Positions 1-11,361 of a stretch of 64,000 nt of DNA are shown here, in pieces (within the stretch, counting starts at the first letter, position 1; every line of letters starts with the position of its first letter). The translations under genes and the position numbers were made by a program. The notes below the pieces were generated by a model. The model worked only from the letters and a program-made list of their open reading frames with translations, ran no database searches and was not told where the DNA came from. The stretch lies in contig NC_052138.2 in NCBI RefSeq assembly GCF_016086655.4, positions 6,262,001-6,326,000 of the forward strand. Reading direction: 5' to 3'. This stretch comes from Lepeophtheirus salmonis. Its lineage: Eukaryota; Arthropoda; Copepoda; Siphonostomatoida; Caligidae.

Positions 1-149
1 TGAAAGATGGTTTTAAAAAGATTGTTCGAGAGTTACTATTGGCATGGTTCTAGGACTGTGTTTCTATAAATTAGTATAAAAATCATAACTTCATTTATAT
101 AGTTAAAAAAAAAGGATTTCATCGATCATACATTTTTATATGATATTAT

Positions 150-230
150 AATAAGCTACCGCTTGAGCCCGGCAATGTCCGAGTTATTAGGCATAGACGA
201 ACATACAAATTTTGCATTTCATAATATAGA
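150..230 (+). repeat. RTE/SINE-like head fragment
   Basis: The stretch around 157-200 (gcccggcaatgtccg core) resembles the start of a widespread arthropod RTE/SINE-like repeat. A second copy of the same motif lies near 57890-57930. No tail is attached here, so it is a fragment. The family name is from memory. Confidence 0.35.
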
Positions 231-1370
231 AGATAATTTCCAAAAAAAAACCTGTCTGTTAGTTTCTGTTTTTTATGAACACACTCAAACGTACCTAATC
301 GCCCAGTAATTAAATGTTCAGCCCACGGCTACATTAATTCCAACTGTTCAAATTTTAATCAACCAATCGGCATATATATTGGCCAATGACCATTTATTAT
401 TTATATGCAGAAACTTTGGCTATCATATCCAAATAGAAATTTATAGCTACGGTTATAATTAAATATTACCAAGCAATATCATTATACGATATCGAATAAA
501 AAACTATGTAGTATTTTAATATTATGAAATATATATATGTAATTTTTTTTAATTGCGGATAAATAGGGTAATAATGATTGTCTGATAATACTTAAGAAAT
601 AAATAGCAGTTGCTTTTATGGACTTATTTGGCAAATTAAAATATGATTTTGGGCCTTTTTCTCTAGGAAAGGTTGCATGATACAATAAAGGCAACAACGT
701 GAGCTAGAAATAAAGAAAATAATAACGAAAAATAATAAATGATAGCTAGAACGATAGTTATATTTGAATATTATATTATCTAGTAACACACCTCTTATTT
801 TAAGTTTACACTTTTGGTATCTCATATCTTTGAAAGGGGTTATGATAAAACTTCAAACAGCTGAAATGACCAATAAAAAGCATTTCTAACACTGGCAAAA
901 CTAATCATAAACGTACTTAGAGGGCATCAGTCTTTATAGTTTTATATAGTATTTAAATCAATTGTGTTGTTGATGAACTTCATACGAGGTTTGGTTTTCT
1001 CAAACGTAGATAATGATTTCTTTATAGATATTTTGTTTATTCGATTCACAAGACAAGCCAAGACTTTTTAAGGGTAGAGAACATAAAAGACTGTTAGTGC
1101 ATTGTGAAACTAAATAACGTCATTCGGTCGTAATACATCTTGCAAACTTTTCTCCAAAAATAAACATAATATTTTTTTCCCCAATGGTATCCCTAATCTT
1201 CAGCAATTTATGTGACTTTATATATCAGCTGTAGATCTACTACTCATTATCAGTAAAAATAGGACTATAATATATATTGACAAAGAAAACACGCGGTTTT
1301 TTTGTTCAACGTTGGCTATTTTAAATTACTATTAATATTTTATTTATTCGCTTTTTGGAGCAGAGGCCTC
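231..1370. other. AT-rich DNA, no gene seen
   Basis: Only short, AT-driven open frames on both strands (for example minus 482-825), with no recognisable domain. A motif near 1125-1145 (cttgcaaacttttctcc) recurs in diverged form near 14910, 23295, 40130 and 41650. Confidence 0.5.
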
Positions 1371-1374
1371 ATAA

Positions 1375-1605
1375 CACTTTTCAAACCATTGCTTAGCTTG
1401 TTCCCATCAAGAAGCAGTGAAAATTATAACACAAAATGGTTTTTGATCCATTGTTTTGGAAATAACATAAGTAGCGTCCTCAGACTTAGCGCAATAATTT
1501 AGAAAGCTGTCTTTGAAGGTTAAAACTAACGGAAAATGAGATTAATTTAAAAAATAGCACAATCTATGTCCGAAGCCCGTTATTTTTTGCCCATATATGT
1601 ATGAT
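1375..1605 (+). repeat. MITE-like repeat, family F copy 1
   Basis: Carries the core tttgatccattgttttggaa at about 1442 and, downstream, ctgtctttgaaggtt. The same order of motifs is seen at 34410-34602, 57995-58115 and 58771-59150. The small plus-strand open frame at 1302-1502 overlaps this repeat and is not a gene. The ends of other copies suggest inverted termini around an aaaagtccc motif, possibly mariner-related. Confidence 0.6.
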
Positions 1606-1742
1606 ATACATGAAGGAGCACTACCATATACAGTGCACCCTTTATACATAGCTGACGCTTCATGCGCTTTCCTGCACTTTGTTAAGAAAACTACGTGGTT
1701 TTTAGATTAAAATGTGATTATATGCATCAGGGGACTATATAC

Positions 1743-2261
1743 TAGTGATGGAGAAATGAATCGGAATTAGGAATCAGAGAATCGAGTGTTTTTTTCTGAA
1801 ATCATGATTGGCATTGGGAAACTAATGTTTAATTTGTCATTCTGATTCTCATTAATCACTGGTTTAACTGGTTAACAATTTATTACTTGTTTAAAATGTG
1901 AAAAAAATAGCCTACTCCTTAGTTTAAGAATTTTTGTTGTTTTTTATTAAAAAATTTAATATTTGATTTTTTTCCCAAAAAAATTTAATATTTTAATTTT
2001 TTTTCAAAAAATTTATTATTTTAAATTTAATTTAATTTTTCAAATTTTTTTTCCAAATAAACTTAATTTTCTGTCAATTCTACTACAAAAAATTTAATAA
2101 TTGAATGTTTTTTTAAAGATTTTCTATTAAAATTTAATGAAGGAAAAAAAACCTTCTTTATGAACAGTTGGGAATTTTTTAATTTTTTTTTCCAAAAGTC
2201 TAGTCTTGTGTAAGCAACAGGGGATTTTCGAAAAAATATTAAAAATCAAATTGTATATTTG

Positions 2262-2298
<37 letters not shown>

Positions 2299-2827
2299 TT
2301 GAAATTTTTTGAGTAAGCCTTGAAAAATGAGTCATATTTTGACGGTCAATGTTGTTACAGAATAAATACAGTTTTTCTATGAAATTACAAATTTTAATGT
2401 TTACTTAATTAGAATTACATCATCACCTTGTAATTGAAAATTTAACTAATTAAATTTATAAAATAAATCAGTTAGATACGCAATATCTGTTTTGAATTAA
2501 AAGAGGCCATCACTCAAATCACTGGATTTAATTTCCTCAAAAATTTGCAAGACTGTGTCGAAAAGTGAATAAAACTGGTTTAAACTGTTTTTTTAGGGTA
2601 ACCATCTAAATATTGGTTTTTGAAGTTGTTGTTTTTTTCAAAAAAATTAATGTTATGTGAATAGTTGTGGATTTTTGAAAAAAAAGTTAATTTAAAATTG
2701 TATTATTAAAAAAAAAATTTAATATTCGAATTTTAATTTTTGGATTTAGCAAATTGTATTTTTTAACTATTATTTTAGATATTAAAGAATCGGCATTAGG
2801 TTTTTTTTAGGAATCACCCCATCACTA
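1743..2827. mobile_element. hAT-type non-autonomous element, family A, 1085 bp
   Basis: The left end tagtgatgg and right end ccatcacta are inverted. They are flanked by a perfect 8-bp direct repeat, ctatatac, at 1735-1742 and 2828-2835. An 8-bp duplication is the signature of hAT transposition. Inside, near each end, are sequences of the aatcggaattagg / gaatcggcattagg type. The middle is low-complexity AT with a 30-odd-base T run at about 2265-2293 and no coding capacity. A 361-bp relative at 47365-47725 has the same termini, and a decayed one starts at 22763. Confidence 0.85.
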
Positions 2828-2851
2828 CTATATACAGTGTACCCCGTGCTG

Positions 2852-2961
2852 AGTGTTGGATCAGTCCTAGGATTGTTGAACTTTCTACAAAAAACCGATA
2901 AGGACCAGTTCTAGAACTGGCAACTTTTTTGGACTGCAGTTTTTGATACCGATCCAACACT
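2852..2961. repeat. Short palindromic MITE, family H copy
   Basis: Begins agtgttggatcag and ends ctgatacc-like sequence followed by gatccaacact, giving inverted termini of about 11 bp around a 110-bp body with several ggacc/ggtcc-type motifs. It lies 24 bp beyond the family A element. Longer relatives are at 11362, 31813, 44846 and 58300. Confidence 0.6.
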
Positions 2962-3430
2962 ATCCGTGACTGTTTTTCACATATATGTACATACAGACAA
3001 ACTTTGTTTTATTAGTAAGAAATTTTTTTAAGTAAATACATTCAACGACTTTTTTATACTTAGTTTTTTTACTCATTAAATATCTACTGCCTTCTAATAT
3101 TTGCAGTAAAAGTGATTAAATGTGCGAACAAATTAATTCTTATTTTCTTATATAATTCATTCATGTTGTAATCTGTAAAACATATTCATAAAAATATTAA
3201 AAATAAATATTATGTAAATGTGGACGTTGATAATTTTCTTTTAATATAACATTTTACAGATCGTTCTGGTAAATCCTGATCATCTTTAACTACATCCTGA
3301 ACAATAAGGAAAGCATTCAACTCAGATGTTTCAATTTTAAAGTGAGAGGTTGAGCCTTAGCTTCAAGTTAGTTGCGCAATTTATAATTCGAAACAAGTAT
3401 TTTCGATATAGGATACCCAGAGGAACACTA
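2962..3430. other. AT-rich DNA, no gene seen
   Basis: Nothing recognisable apart from AT-rich sequence leading into the transposase remnant. The 5' inverted repeat of that element probably lies here but I could not define it. Confidence 0.4.
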
Positions 3431-3439
3431 TCATCGAAT

Positions 3440-4386
3440 TTGCTTGAATGGGGGACAGTTCAGCGTACATCATAAAGATGGTCATATATCAAAAGAGAAC
3501 AGTCTACAACCGGTGGATACATGCGGGGCATATAAGTGAAAAGCCCACAAGTCCCAGAGTGATAAAAAACGTATTTTCATACTCCTGTAGGCCTGAAACG
3601 TTCCTTGAAGTCATCTCCTCCGACTCCAATTTACGCTCTTGCCAAAAAGCGCCAAGTAAGCCGTGCTAACACTCTCCAGGGCCATAAACACTGATCTGCG
3701 GATGAAGACATACCGCCTCTACAAAAGACATATCTTTACAGACAAAATGAAGGCCACACAGGATGCCCATGTAAGAAAATTGCGGAACGATTTGAAGTCT
3801 CATGGTAACTGAATCCTCTTTTATTCGGATGAGAAACAATGGACTGTTGAAAGATCCCACAACATTTAGAATGAGAAAAGGTTGGCCACTGAGAGAGTTG
3901 TTATCTCCCACGTCTTTAAAACTGACTTTCCGATTTTGACCCTTGGGGTAATTGAGAGCAACTGCAGTGTCATGCCCCCAGTGCAGTGTCATGCAGTGTT
4001 GGAGCCAAAAGGTACTGTGGACTCATATCTGAGCAAGTGACACATTGGATGAAAGCTGAGGCTATGGTATTGAGTTCCTCTTGCAACAAGTCTTGGCCCT
4101 TCTCACAAGGCATGAAAAGACCCAAAACTTGTTTAAAGAAGAGAAGGTGTCATTTTGATACCCCCATACCTGGCCCTCTAACTCCCTCTATATAAATCCA
4201 ATAGAATACTTATTTTAGGAGGAGTTGAAGAGGAAAGTTTTTACCAATTCACACAACAGCATTAACTCCTTCCAGGACCTCCATCATCAGAACAAAGTCT
4301 CCCCCACGGACGTGTTCAAGGCCTGCAAATACTTTATGCCTCGTGTTGAGCGAATGATTGGCGAAAATGACAAATACATGACATGA
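3440..4386 (+). pseudogene. Tc1/mariner-like transposase, decayed
   Basis: Remnant of a DDE transposase that would cut and paste its own element. Reading across frames, the order is: a helix-turn-helix-like N-terminal part (the frame at 3448-3669 and a shifted ALAKKRQVSRA stretch near 3635); a MKTYRLYKRHIFTDKMKAT segment near 3700-3750; ILFYSDEKQWTV with the first catalytic D at about 3815-3850; a decayed second-D region (QQVLALLTRHEKTQ, near 4090); and WPSNSLYINPIEYLF near 4175, where the usual SPD motif has lost its D. The C-terminus ends at a tga at 4384-4386. At least three frame changes and several stops make it inactive. A tgaccctgta motif near 4490 may be the 3' terminal repeat. Family assignment is firm, exact clade is not. 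Confidence 0.8.
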
Positions 4387-4565
4387 TTTTTTTCTTTTGT
4401 ATTATTAGAAGTTGAAACTATTTCAAACCTTGACTTTCTCCCCTTATCAATCAGGATACAGTTAAAGGTAGTCTGGATGTATGAATGACCCTGTATTTCC
4501 CAATATTAATTCAGCAATCCAGTAACATTTTGCTCCTTCATAACTGAATGCAATAATGAAGTAAA

Positions 4566-4800
4566 TCACACAAACCCACCACCTTTAGCTTGAACCATAG
4601 TCTCCAACCTGGCCATAACCCAGGCACCGGCCTTGATGATGAACTCCTTGTCCACTTGACCACTGCCTCGAAAATGAAAGCCTACAAGTAGTCAAGAGTA
4701 TTATTTGCATATCTATTGGTCTCTCTCTCCAATATGGCCCACACATAATAATCCAAGGGGTTCAGATCCGGGTAGCTATGAAGCCACATTTCCTTTACTT
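4566..4800 (-). pseudogene. Tc1-like transposase, C-terminal fragment
   Basis: On the minus strand the sequence reads YPDLNPLDYYVWAILERETN, then, after a frame change, VDKEFIIKAGAWVMARLET and a stop at 4566-4568. This is the third catalytic acidic motif region (NPLDYYVW) and the terminal helix of a Tc1/IS630-type transposase. Everything upstream of the SPD-like motif is missing or unrecognisable, so only the last quarter survives. It lies tail to tail with the plus-strand transposase at 3440-4386, with about 180 bp between them. A related tail is at 38650-38790. Confidence 0.7.
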
Positions 4801-5235
4801 AAAACATAAAGATCTTTAAAATGTTGGATTTTCTGCAATAAATCCAGGTCTAATTAACTTATTTGGACAAACTGTGCCAATTCAAAGTTTTATATCGACA
4901 CAGGATTTGTTAAAATCAACTTCAACTCTCTAACAAAATTATCTGTTGAGTTATTTACGTCATTGGCCGTGTACCTGGCACGGAGGTACACAGTAATGAC
5001 CACACGGCATCTCAAAGGATCTACATTTTATCTTTTACAATTTTGTAAGCTGAATCTGATGAGTGCACATATATATAGTTAGATTTCAGAGTTGCCATTG
5101 TAATGAGGTCTAAGCTTGTTCCAGATATAAAATCCCCACCTTCTATAGGGATCATTCTCAAGTTCTTGTCTAGATACATTAATAAAAATGTTTTATCGAC
5201 AAAATCAAGGTCTGGATCTAATCCAAGGAGCTCTC
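4801..5235. other. No gene seen
   Basis: Intermediate GC, no domain recognisable in six frames. It could include unrecognised 5' sequence of the minus-strand transposase. Confidence 0.35.
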
Positions 5236-5249
5236 CTTACGACACCCAC

Positions 5250-5435
5250 AAAAAAAAAGTCTAAAGAGCTGTGTATTTTTTTTAAAAAAATCAAAAAAAA
5301 TGAATATTTCAAATTTAATTTTTAAATATTTTCCCAAAAAAAATATTTTTTTTTTTTTTTTTTCAAAATAATTCCAAAAACCAAGCCCCTTCCCCCTAAA
5401 ATATAAATAAAGTCCTGTGGATACTCCTGTTCATA
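5250..5435 (+). repeat. T/A-tract repeat, family E
   Basis: Blocks of aatttaatttttaaa and poly-T followed by ccaagccccttccccc and a cctgtggatactcctg end. The same architecture (T-rich units, a CCCC tract, tatata, then a tgtggac..cctg end) recurs at 27533-28040, 37188-37630, 39190-39610, 42500-43080 and 62755-63345. Confidence 0.55.
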
Positions 5436-6835
5436 CCCGAAGATGCTTGTAATTTTAAGGGGGAAAAAATATTTCTGTATAAAAATATTCAAACATTATT
5501 GTAGAGTTGTATGAAATTAAAAGTACCCATTTTTCTGAAAGTAATTCATTCCGGCTTTCATAATCCATATTTCAAATAAATTTTATAAAAGTGTCTTGCT
5601 CCTTATCTAACTAAACGCAAAATATAAATAGGCATAATAATTGTGAAATATTATTTGACTCTTAAAATTATATTTATGACTTTACCTATTTGCATTGTTT
5701 AAGTTCAGCTGTATCTTTTTTTTTTTGCAACCTATCTGTGAAACAAAAAAATAAATTATTTGATAGATTAAAATGATGTTCAATTTCATTAATAAAAATA
5801 TTTTTGTCATTTTTTCATCTTAAACTATATTAAAAAAAAATTATCATGAAAATGTTCTGAGTAAACTATTATGTCAAACGGTATTGACAATGGAGAGTAT
5901 AAGGTTCAAAGGAATCATGTATATTAGTTGTTTTTAATTTCAAGCCGAAAAACATGTCCTCATTTTAAGTGATGAAAAAAATATACTAATTAAATTCACA
6001 AAGGAAAAATTCAACTTAATATGAATCCTACATAGTATCAGAATAATTTATGCGTGTGTTTGATGTTCGTCCCATTTCTATAAAAATGATAAAAACGTAT
6101 TTGTTTCAAAAGCAGATATTGGACACACTTATTAGAAATAATATAAAGGTTATATAAAGGCTATGTTTCATTCTGATCATACCAGATACCTTGGCTCTGG
6201 AGTGCGAATTGTTTTTTCGCAATTAAGTTGATTTTTTTCTTAAAACAAGATCGACTCCCCTTCCCTCATTTTTTTAACGTATGTGTTGTTGATTCGAAAA
6301 TGCACCAAAAAAATTAAATATACTTTAATACAAATTATTGTATTAACAGAAAAAGGAAGAACGAATTATAAATGTAAATTAAAAAAAGGAAGAAGAGGAT
6401 TAGGAGGTTAGTCTAAATACGTATCTCTATTATAGTTGCAAAATAATTATATAATAATTGTATTTATACAAAAAATCATCCTAACTTCTGGTTGCAATGA
6501 GTTTTTATTTTTATGAAAACAGTTCCCAATTAAGTTAGTAATGGCAATGACAATAAATAAATCAAAGGTCAAAACATTTGAAAAAATTGCTTTATTTTTA
6601 CATTGTCAATTATATACTGCATTTTCAAAAGTGTCAAAAGGGGGTCCAGATTTGGGATCTAAAAAAGATCACCAAATTTGTATTAGATAAAGCCTTCCCG
6701 GCAGTAGACTCGCCTTCTTTTATGTAATGTAAATAATAATCTCCCTTACTACTGACTAATATGTTCGGACCAGAAACAAAATAAGTAATATTAATAAATA
6801 TATGAGTTTGAAAAATGAACTTAATTATCTGTTAT
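5436..6835. other. AT-rich DNA, no gene seen
   Basis: Long homopolymer-rich stretch with no open frame of interest and no repeat family that I can name. Confidence 0.5.
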
Positions 6836-6839
6836 GGAT

Positions 6840-7300
6840 TATTCATATTTGCAAAGACTCATGGTGGAACGAACAAACATGACATCAGATTAGGCAAGAG
6901 CAGTAATTTCCTCTTCGTTATGAGCCAGGATGTATCAGTAGAAGAGATGGTTGGATGTGGTGAGGAATATCACTAAGAGGATTTGAGGAGGCACTCAAAG
7001 GTTGGATCGCAGGAGAACACGAGGAAATGAGAGAGTAAGGGAGGGAAAATGGTCAGCTCAGTAGATTTGGAGTAACCTAAAATTGAAATAGAGAGATGAG
7101 AACGATGTTCTTCGTCTCTTCATTAATCTTCTTTCTTATTTGAAGAGTAGGAAAGCAGGCTGCCCTATGTAGTCACTCAAGGGACTTGAATCACCAGGGT
7201 TATATACCTAGAACTGGGAATTAATACCTCCAATGGACTGGAGTGGTTGTGGTCCCTAAAATCAGTGAGTTTTTGTCTTTATCACCCCAAAATTATCAAT
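6840..7300. other. Higher-GC unidentified stretch
   Basis: Purine-rich, less AT-biased than its surroundings, with runs such as gagaacacgaggaaatgaga. Translations in all frames are interrupted and show no family I recognise. It may be a decayed exon or an unrecognised repeat. Confidence 0.25.
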
Positions 7301-7309
7301 TAGGCAAAA

Positions 7310-7466
7310 ATTGTAAATCGAATAATGAATACCCATGAGAGTAATTAGTATTAGAATGAGTACCGAGTATTCCAGTGAGTAACGAGTATGGATCGTAATT
7401 CCTCGAGGGTTTTTATAAACTCAAAAATACTGGAGCAGCAAAATTCCGCTCGCGGCGCATGACTAG
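7310..7466 (+). repeat. MITE fragment, family I
   Basis: Sequence of the type gagtaccgagtattcc..taattcctcgagg..gcagcaaaattc..gcatgactagt matches, with drift, 60160-60306 (gagtattcaag..taattactcgac..gcagcaaaattcagcc..gcatcactagt). The shared gcatcactagt end suggests a relation to the tagtgatg-ended elements. Confidence 0.45.
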
Positions 7467-7785
7467 TACAACGATTAATAGAAATACAAGGTTAGACTAT
7501 CATGTAATCGGGCTTGCTAGAGTTTTCAATCGGATGAATTTAACCGACTGCAGGGTAATACAGACATATTTTGACATAACACTGATAGTCTATGACGTCA
7601 CTATTTCTAGAAATGTTCATTTTAATATATTGTACCGACTGCTAAGCAAAAAAGACAGATTATGGGAAAACACGGAACCACTCATTTACTATGAAGTCAG
7701 TATTAAAAGTGTGGTTGAAGTCAAACATCAGTTGTACACAGTGCCGTATGTCAGGAAGATTTTTTGGTCCGCTTTACAAGGGTGA
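7467..7785 (-). repeat. MITE, family B copy (caaggttaata ends), diverged
   Basis: Contains gattaatagaaatacaagg at one end and, inside, tgacgtcactatttctag and gtggttgaagtcaaacatc, which match in inverse orientation the cleaner copy at 42065-42380. The 108-codon open frame that spans it is therefore repeat sequence, not a gene. Confidence 0.6.
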
Positions 7786-8270
7786 ACGGTTGATTTTCAG
7801 TGGTGAACGTGGGATATTTAAACAGGGCAAATGCTACAGCATAGATTAAATCTTGCAAGAATATCGTCCAATGGACTGTCTGACCATTATTTTCTTCAGG
7901 CAAACATTGGGAAAAATAAAATGAAAAGGAAAAACTCTTGATGGAAAGTCAATGCCGACCTATTCATAAAGGAAGGAGTATAATGGAGTATAAAATGCAC
8001 GGTGCAAGAATGAGAGAAAATTTTTGAACTATACAATTAAGTCAAACAATTTAAACCTCCTTAAATATTTTTAAAATAATAACGGATGAAGATAATGAAC
8101 GAGATTATAATATACCATGAAACGGTTACATCTACAGAAAATAAATTATGTTCACAAGTCTTGATGTTCTTAACTTGCATGTATACGTGGTGATGTGTTT
8201 GAAAAAAATGAAGAAAAAAATGCATGTGTTCTTTATCATGATTAAAAGAAATGATTTTTCCTCTCTTTCC
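7786..8270. other. No gene seen
   Basis: AT-rich. Probably holds the 3' non-coding end of the hAT element that follows on the minus strand, but its terminal inverted repeat was not found. Confidence 0.35.
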
Positions 8271-8271
8271 T

Positions 8272-9863
8272 TCACGCAAAGGTGTCAATCAAACTGTCCA
8301 TGTCTTCATGGAGCACCTTGTCCACCATCACCCTGTCCATGTTCAAGAGGGTGAGGGAGGAGAGCCTCTCCTGGTCCATGGTGGTCCTCATGTGGCTCTT
8401 GAGCCTTCTGAGACAGGAGAATGACCGCTCCGCCTCACAGCTGCTGATGGGCATTGAGGCCAGGATAACGATCACCTTGTATAGCTCAGGCATCAGGCGG
8501 AACACTCCCGAGCTTATTAACTCCGCAGCAATTTGTGACGAAACCATGTCTTCTGTGTCAATATCTGCCTAGAGAAACATAAATTTTAAACATATAATGC
8601 AAAATGAAACATTATAATATTAACCTTGAATTGCTGGAAAATTGCATGGTCTGACTGGAGCTGCTCCAGTTCAAGTCTGAAGTGCTTGGCGACACGCTCA
8701 ATGACACAGGTCTCCACTTCACTGTCATTGACGATTGCAATGAGATCCATTGTGATGCTTGTATCGTCGGGGGCAAATCTGCTCTCAAACTCTAATACAA
8801 TCTTATTGATTGCAACATCGAAATGTGTTTCACGGAAGTAGGATTCAGTTGTTCCTTTTCACTTTATTCTCCCTGGAATCTTCGCCTCATTGAATTCCAA
8901 ATCAATTGAGTCCTCCTGGTCAAATACTGATTTCATCTCAGACGACTTCAACTCAGCAAGTTTCCAGATTGATTCAAAGATTTTCTCATTCTTAAGATCT
9001 TCAAGAGTCCTAATCACTAGGTTGACGTGTTTCCGGGCCTTTGTTAAGTCAACCTTTCTGCCTTGAAGTTCCTCTGACAAGCTAGTTGTGTGTCTGAGGA
9101 GTGTCTTCAACAGTTCAATGCCGAAAACAAATTCGTGACTAAAGATGCTGTTGAGCAGAGAAGGATGTTTGTAACTTGGGCTGTAGAGGATGATCTCTCT
9201 CGACTTTAGGCACAGTTTCCCGCTCAGTCTCCAATGTGGTTCTGGTCTGGATGTCCTTCCGCTTTGGCTCCCGCCCGGTAAGTATCGGGTCACCCAGCTG
9301 GCTCGTGAAGACGACAGGATACTCTGGGCCTCCGTCCACAAACTCCATCTCCTCAGTCTTGCTCTTCTCACCTCCCTGGACATTGTCGCTAGTCTCAGAG
9401 TCCTCTGCAGAGGGAATATTGTTGTTGTTGACTACAGAGAGCTGCTCGAGAGAGAAGATTGGTCCGAAATCGAGATTAAGATGTCGTATTCCATGAGAAA
9501 TCCGTCCGCTGGGGTAATTTGATAAGTCGCCATTATTTTCTGTGTCTGCAGTAGCTTTCTCTTCAGCAAAACGTACTTTTCAGATCTTGGTTCAGGCAAC
9601 AAGGCCTCAACTGGAGCAGGGTCATCGGGACAGGAGGAGGCAGTGACTGAGGATGAGGATGTAGCAGAGGAAGTTTTCTTAACAGCAAAGCTCAATGTTT
9701 TCTGCTTCTTATGATCAATTTTCACTTGATACTTGCAGCTGGGGTCATTCTTATGGAGTTTAACTTTTTGATCATTAAAGTTGTCCTTCTGTATTTCCTT
9801 CTGACAGCTAGAACAAATCACCAACTCTCTGTTAAAATGCGTTTTCCGCTTCCCGTGATACAT
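8272..9863 (-). pseudogene. hAT transposase gene, intron-bearing, broken
   Basis: Remnant of a hAT-family transposase of the zinc-finger (ZMYM/TTF-like) kind. Starting at 9863 on the minus strand, the N-terminal part has two CxxC-type cysteines (CSSCQ) and a Ser-rich segment. Next, in another frame, comes YPVVFTSQLGDPILTG (about 9300). In a third frame follows SIFSHEFVFGIELLKTLLRH (about 9150) and its downstream helices. The last exon carries the hAT dimerisation motif SSCEAERSFSCLRRLK (about 8450) and stops at 8272. A clean 56-bp GT-AG intron (8569-8624) joins QQFK to ADID in frame. Two frameshifts and one in-frame tga (about 8859-8861) inactivate it. It also looks short for the family, with the first catalytic region apparently missing between the N-terminal and middle parts. 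Confidence 0.85.
8569..8624 (-). other. Intron of the hAT transposase (56 bp)
   Basis: On the minus strand the donor reads CAAG|gttaat and the acceptor tctctag|GCAGAT. Removing 56 bp keeps the reading frame between the catalytic C-terminal half and the dimerisation exon. Phase 0. Confidence 0.8.
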
Positions 9864-10256
9864 TTCTGATAATTAATAAATTACTGCAACAATCCACTCT
9901 AAAAAGTACATAACTATTATTTATGTCCCTTTTAAGCAGTAATAATTTAATTTATCTTGTATTCAATGAAACAAATTCTCACACTCTTAAATATTTCAAG
10001 AGTACTCCATACGAAAAATGTTGTGTGCGTCTTTTTTTTTTTTTTTTTTGGCTGTAAAGTACTTCACATTTGCAACCAGTAACGTTAAACGTAATATCTA
10101 ACTCAAATATCCACTCAATGTGAAGTACTTTAAATCCATACGAAAAATGTTGTGTGCGTCTTTGTTTTTATTTTTGGCTGTAAAGTACTCTTGAAATAAT
10201 TGCAGTAATTTATTAATTATCAGAAATGTATCACGGGAAGCGGAAAACGCGTTTTT
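9838..10256. repeat. Inverted repeat copying the hAT start region
   Basis: The left arm at about 9838-9888 and the right arm at about 10206-10256 are near-perfect reverse complements. The right arm holds a plus-strand ATG at 10226 followed by the same first codons (MYHGKRKT) as the minus-strand transposase start at 9861-9863, so the gene start exists twice, head to head. Between the arms are two more nested repeats: catacgaaaaatgttgtgtg occurs directly twice (about 10009 and 10137), and gaagtactt-type sequence is inverted (about 10058 and 10120). Confidence 0.8.
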
Positions 10257-10259
10257 TAT

Positions 10260-10735
10260 TCAAAGGTTCAATCATTTATATTTATAAAATGACAGGCAAT
10301 ATTTGAAAGAGATATTACGGTAAATTACAGGATTTGAATTCAAATTTCTGCGATGAATTGAGATACCCGAGAGTGTTAACTGTAGTTTAAAACCTCCGTT
10401 TTATCTATCTGACTTAATTTGGCCCCAATATTGTCTTAGAGATATAATTTATTAATTTACTAATTCTATAAATGTGCCGGTGAATTTTGGCTACTTTAAG
10501 TACAATTTGTGGTGCCTCCAAAGGATTAATCAGAATCATTTTTTCATTTAAATGAACTATAATTTGTTGGAAAATGTATTCCATGTTCAATTTTGAGAAA
10601 AATTATCTAGCTTCCTTTTGGGTGGACGTGCTACAAATATGTAATTTTATTATAATGGCTCAGTACTATTATGAGTTGGTCATAAGTTACATATATATAA
10701 TAGATTTTAATAATTAATTAGGACTTAATTCATCT
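10260..10735. other. AT-rich DNA, no gene seen
   Basis: No recognisable domain or repeat. The plus-strand transposase copy does not continue past the inverted repeat. Confidence 0.45.
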
Positions 10736-10879
10736 ATATTTACATACCTATATGATTGGTGGACGGTTGAGTAAGGTTGTTTTTTTTTTTGGTCCGCTGA
10801 AGCGGACAAAGCACAATACTGACGTACGGCCCTGGTTGTACATGCGTTATGACATAACCTTGTATTTCTATTAACCTTG
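10736..10879 (-). repeat. MITE, family B, partial
   Basis: Ends at 10879 with taaccttgtatttctattaa followed by ccttg, the reverse complement of the family B terminus. The other terminus is not recognisable, so it is truncated. A ggtccgctgaagcggac palindrome lies at about 10791-10807. Confidence 0.6.
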
Positions 10880-11360
10880 ACTAGTACAAAATATGTGCTG
10901 TTCAAGTTCAGCACATCATACTCAAAAGAAAAGAAGAATGAATAAGTATATCTACATTTCTAAAACAAAGTTCATCGACGCCTAATAAATAATAATTCTG
11001 AGCAATGCTCCCTCTAGTACATTTATATTGACAAGCTCTTACTTTACTGGAGTTGTTGCCATGTAGTTTCATTTTTACAGATCCTACAATAAGTTAATTC
11101 TTTTATGTTTGCTTTTTGTATCTAAGTGCGCTTTTTATTTATTAAAATGAAATCAAGTACTTTGATAAACATAATTTGTATTCAAATAAACAAATTACAT
11201 CATTAATATATTAATCATCCATAGAATATTAACAAAAATGTAATAATCCACATCTCAAGGACTGTAAATCCATCATCTTATTTTTGAATTGCATCTTGTA
11301 CAAAATCTCTCCTTCCACGCATTTTTTATTATATAAATATACAAAAAAAATACACCTATA
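10880..11360. other. AT-rich DNA, no gene seen
   Basis: Nothing recognisable. Confidence 0.45.
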
Positions 11361-11361
11361 T

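Noticed and set aside
3666..3992. 108-codon minus-strand open frame
   Set aside because: Antisense shadow of the plus-strand Tc1-like transposase, whose DEK and NPIEY motifs are read on the other strand.
7459..7785. 108-codon plus-strand open frame
   Set aside because: It coincides with a diverged family B MITE. The same DNA words recur in non-coding copies at 15 kb, 19.3 kb and 42 kb.
9190..9522. 110-codon plus-strand open frame
   Set aside because: Antisense shadow of the hAT transposase gene.
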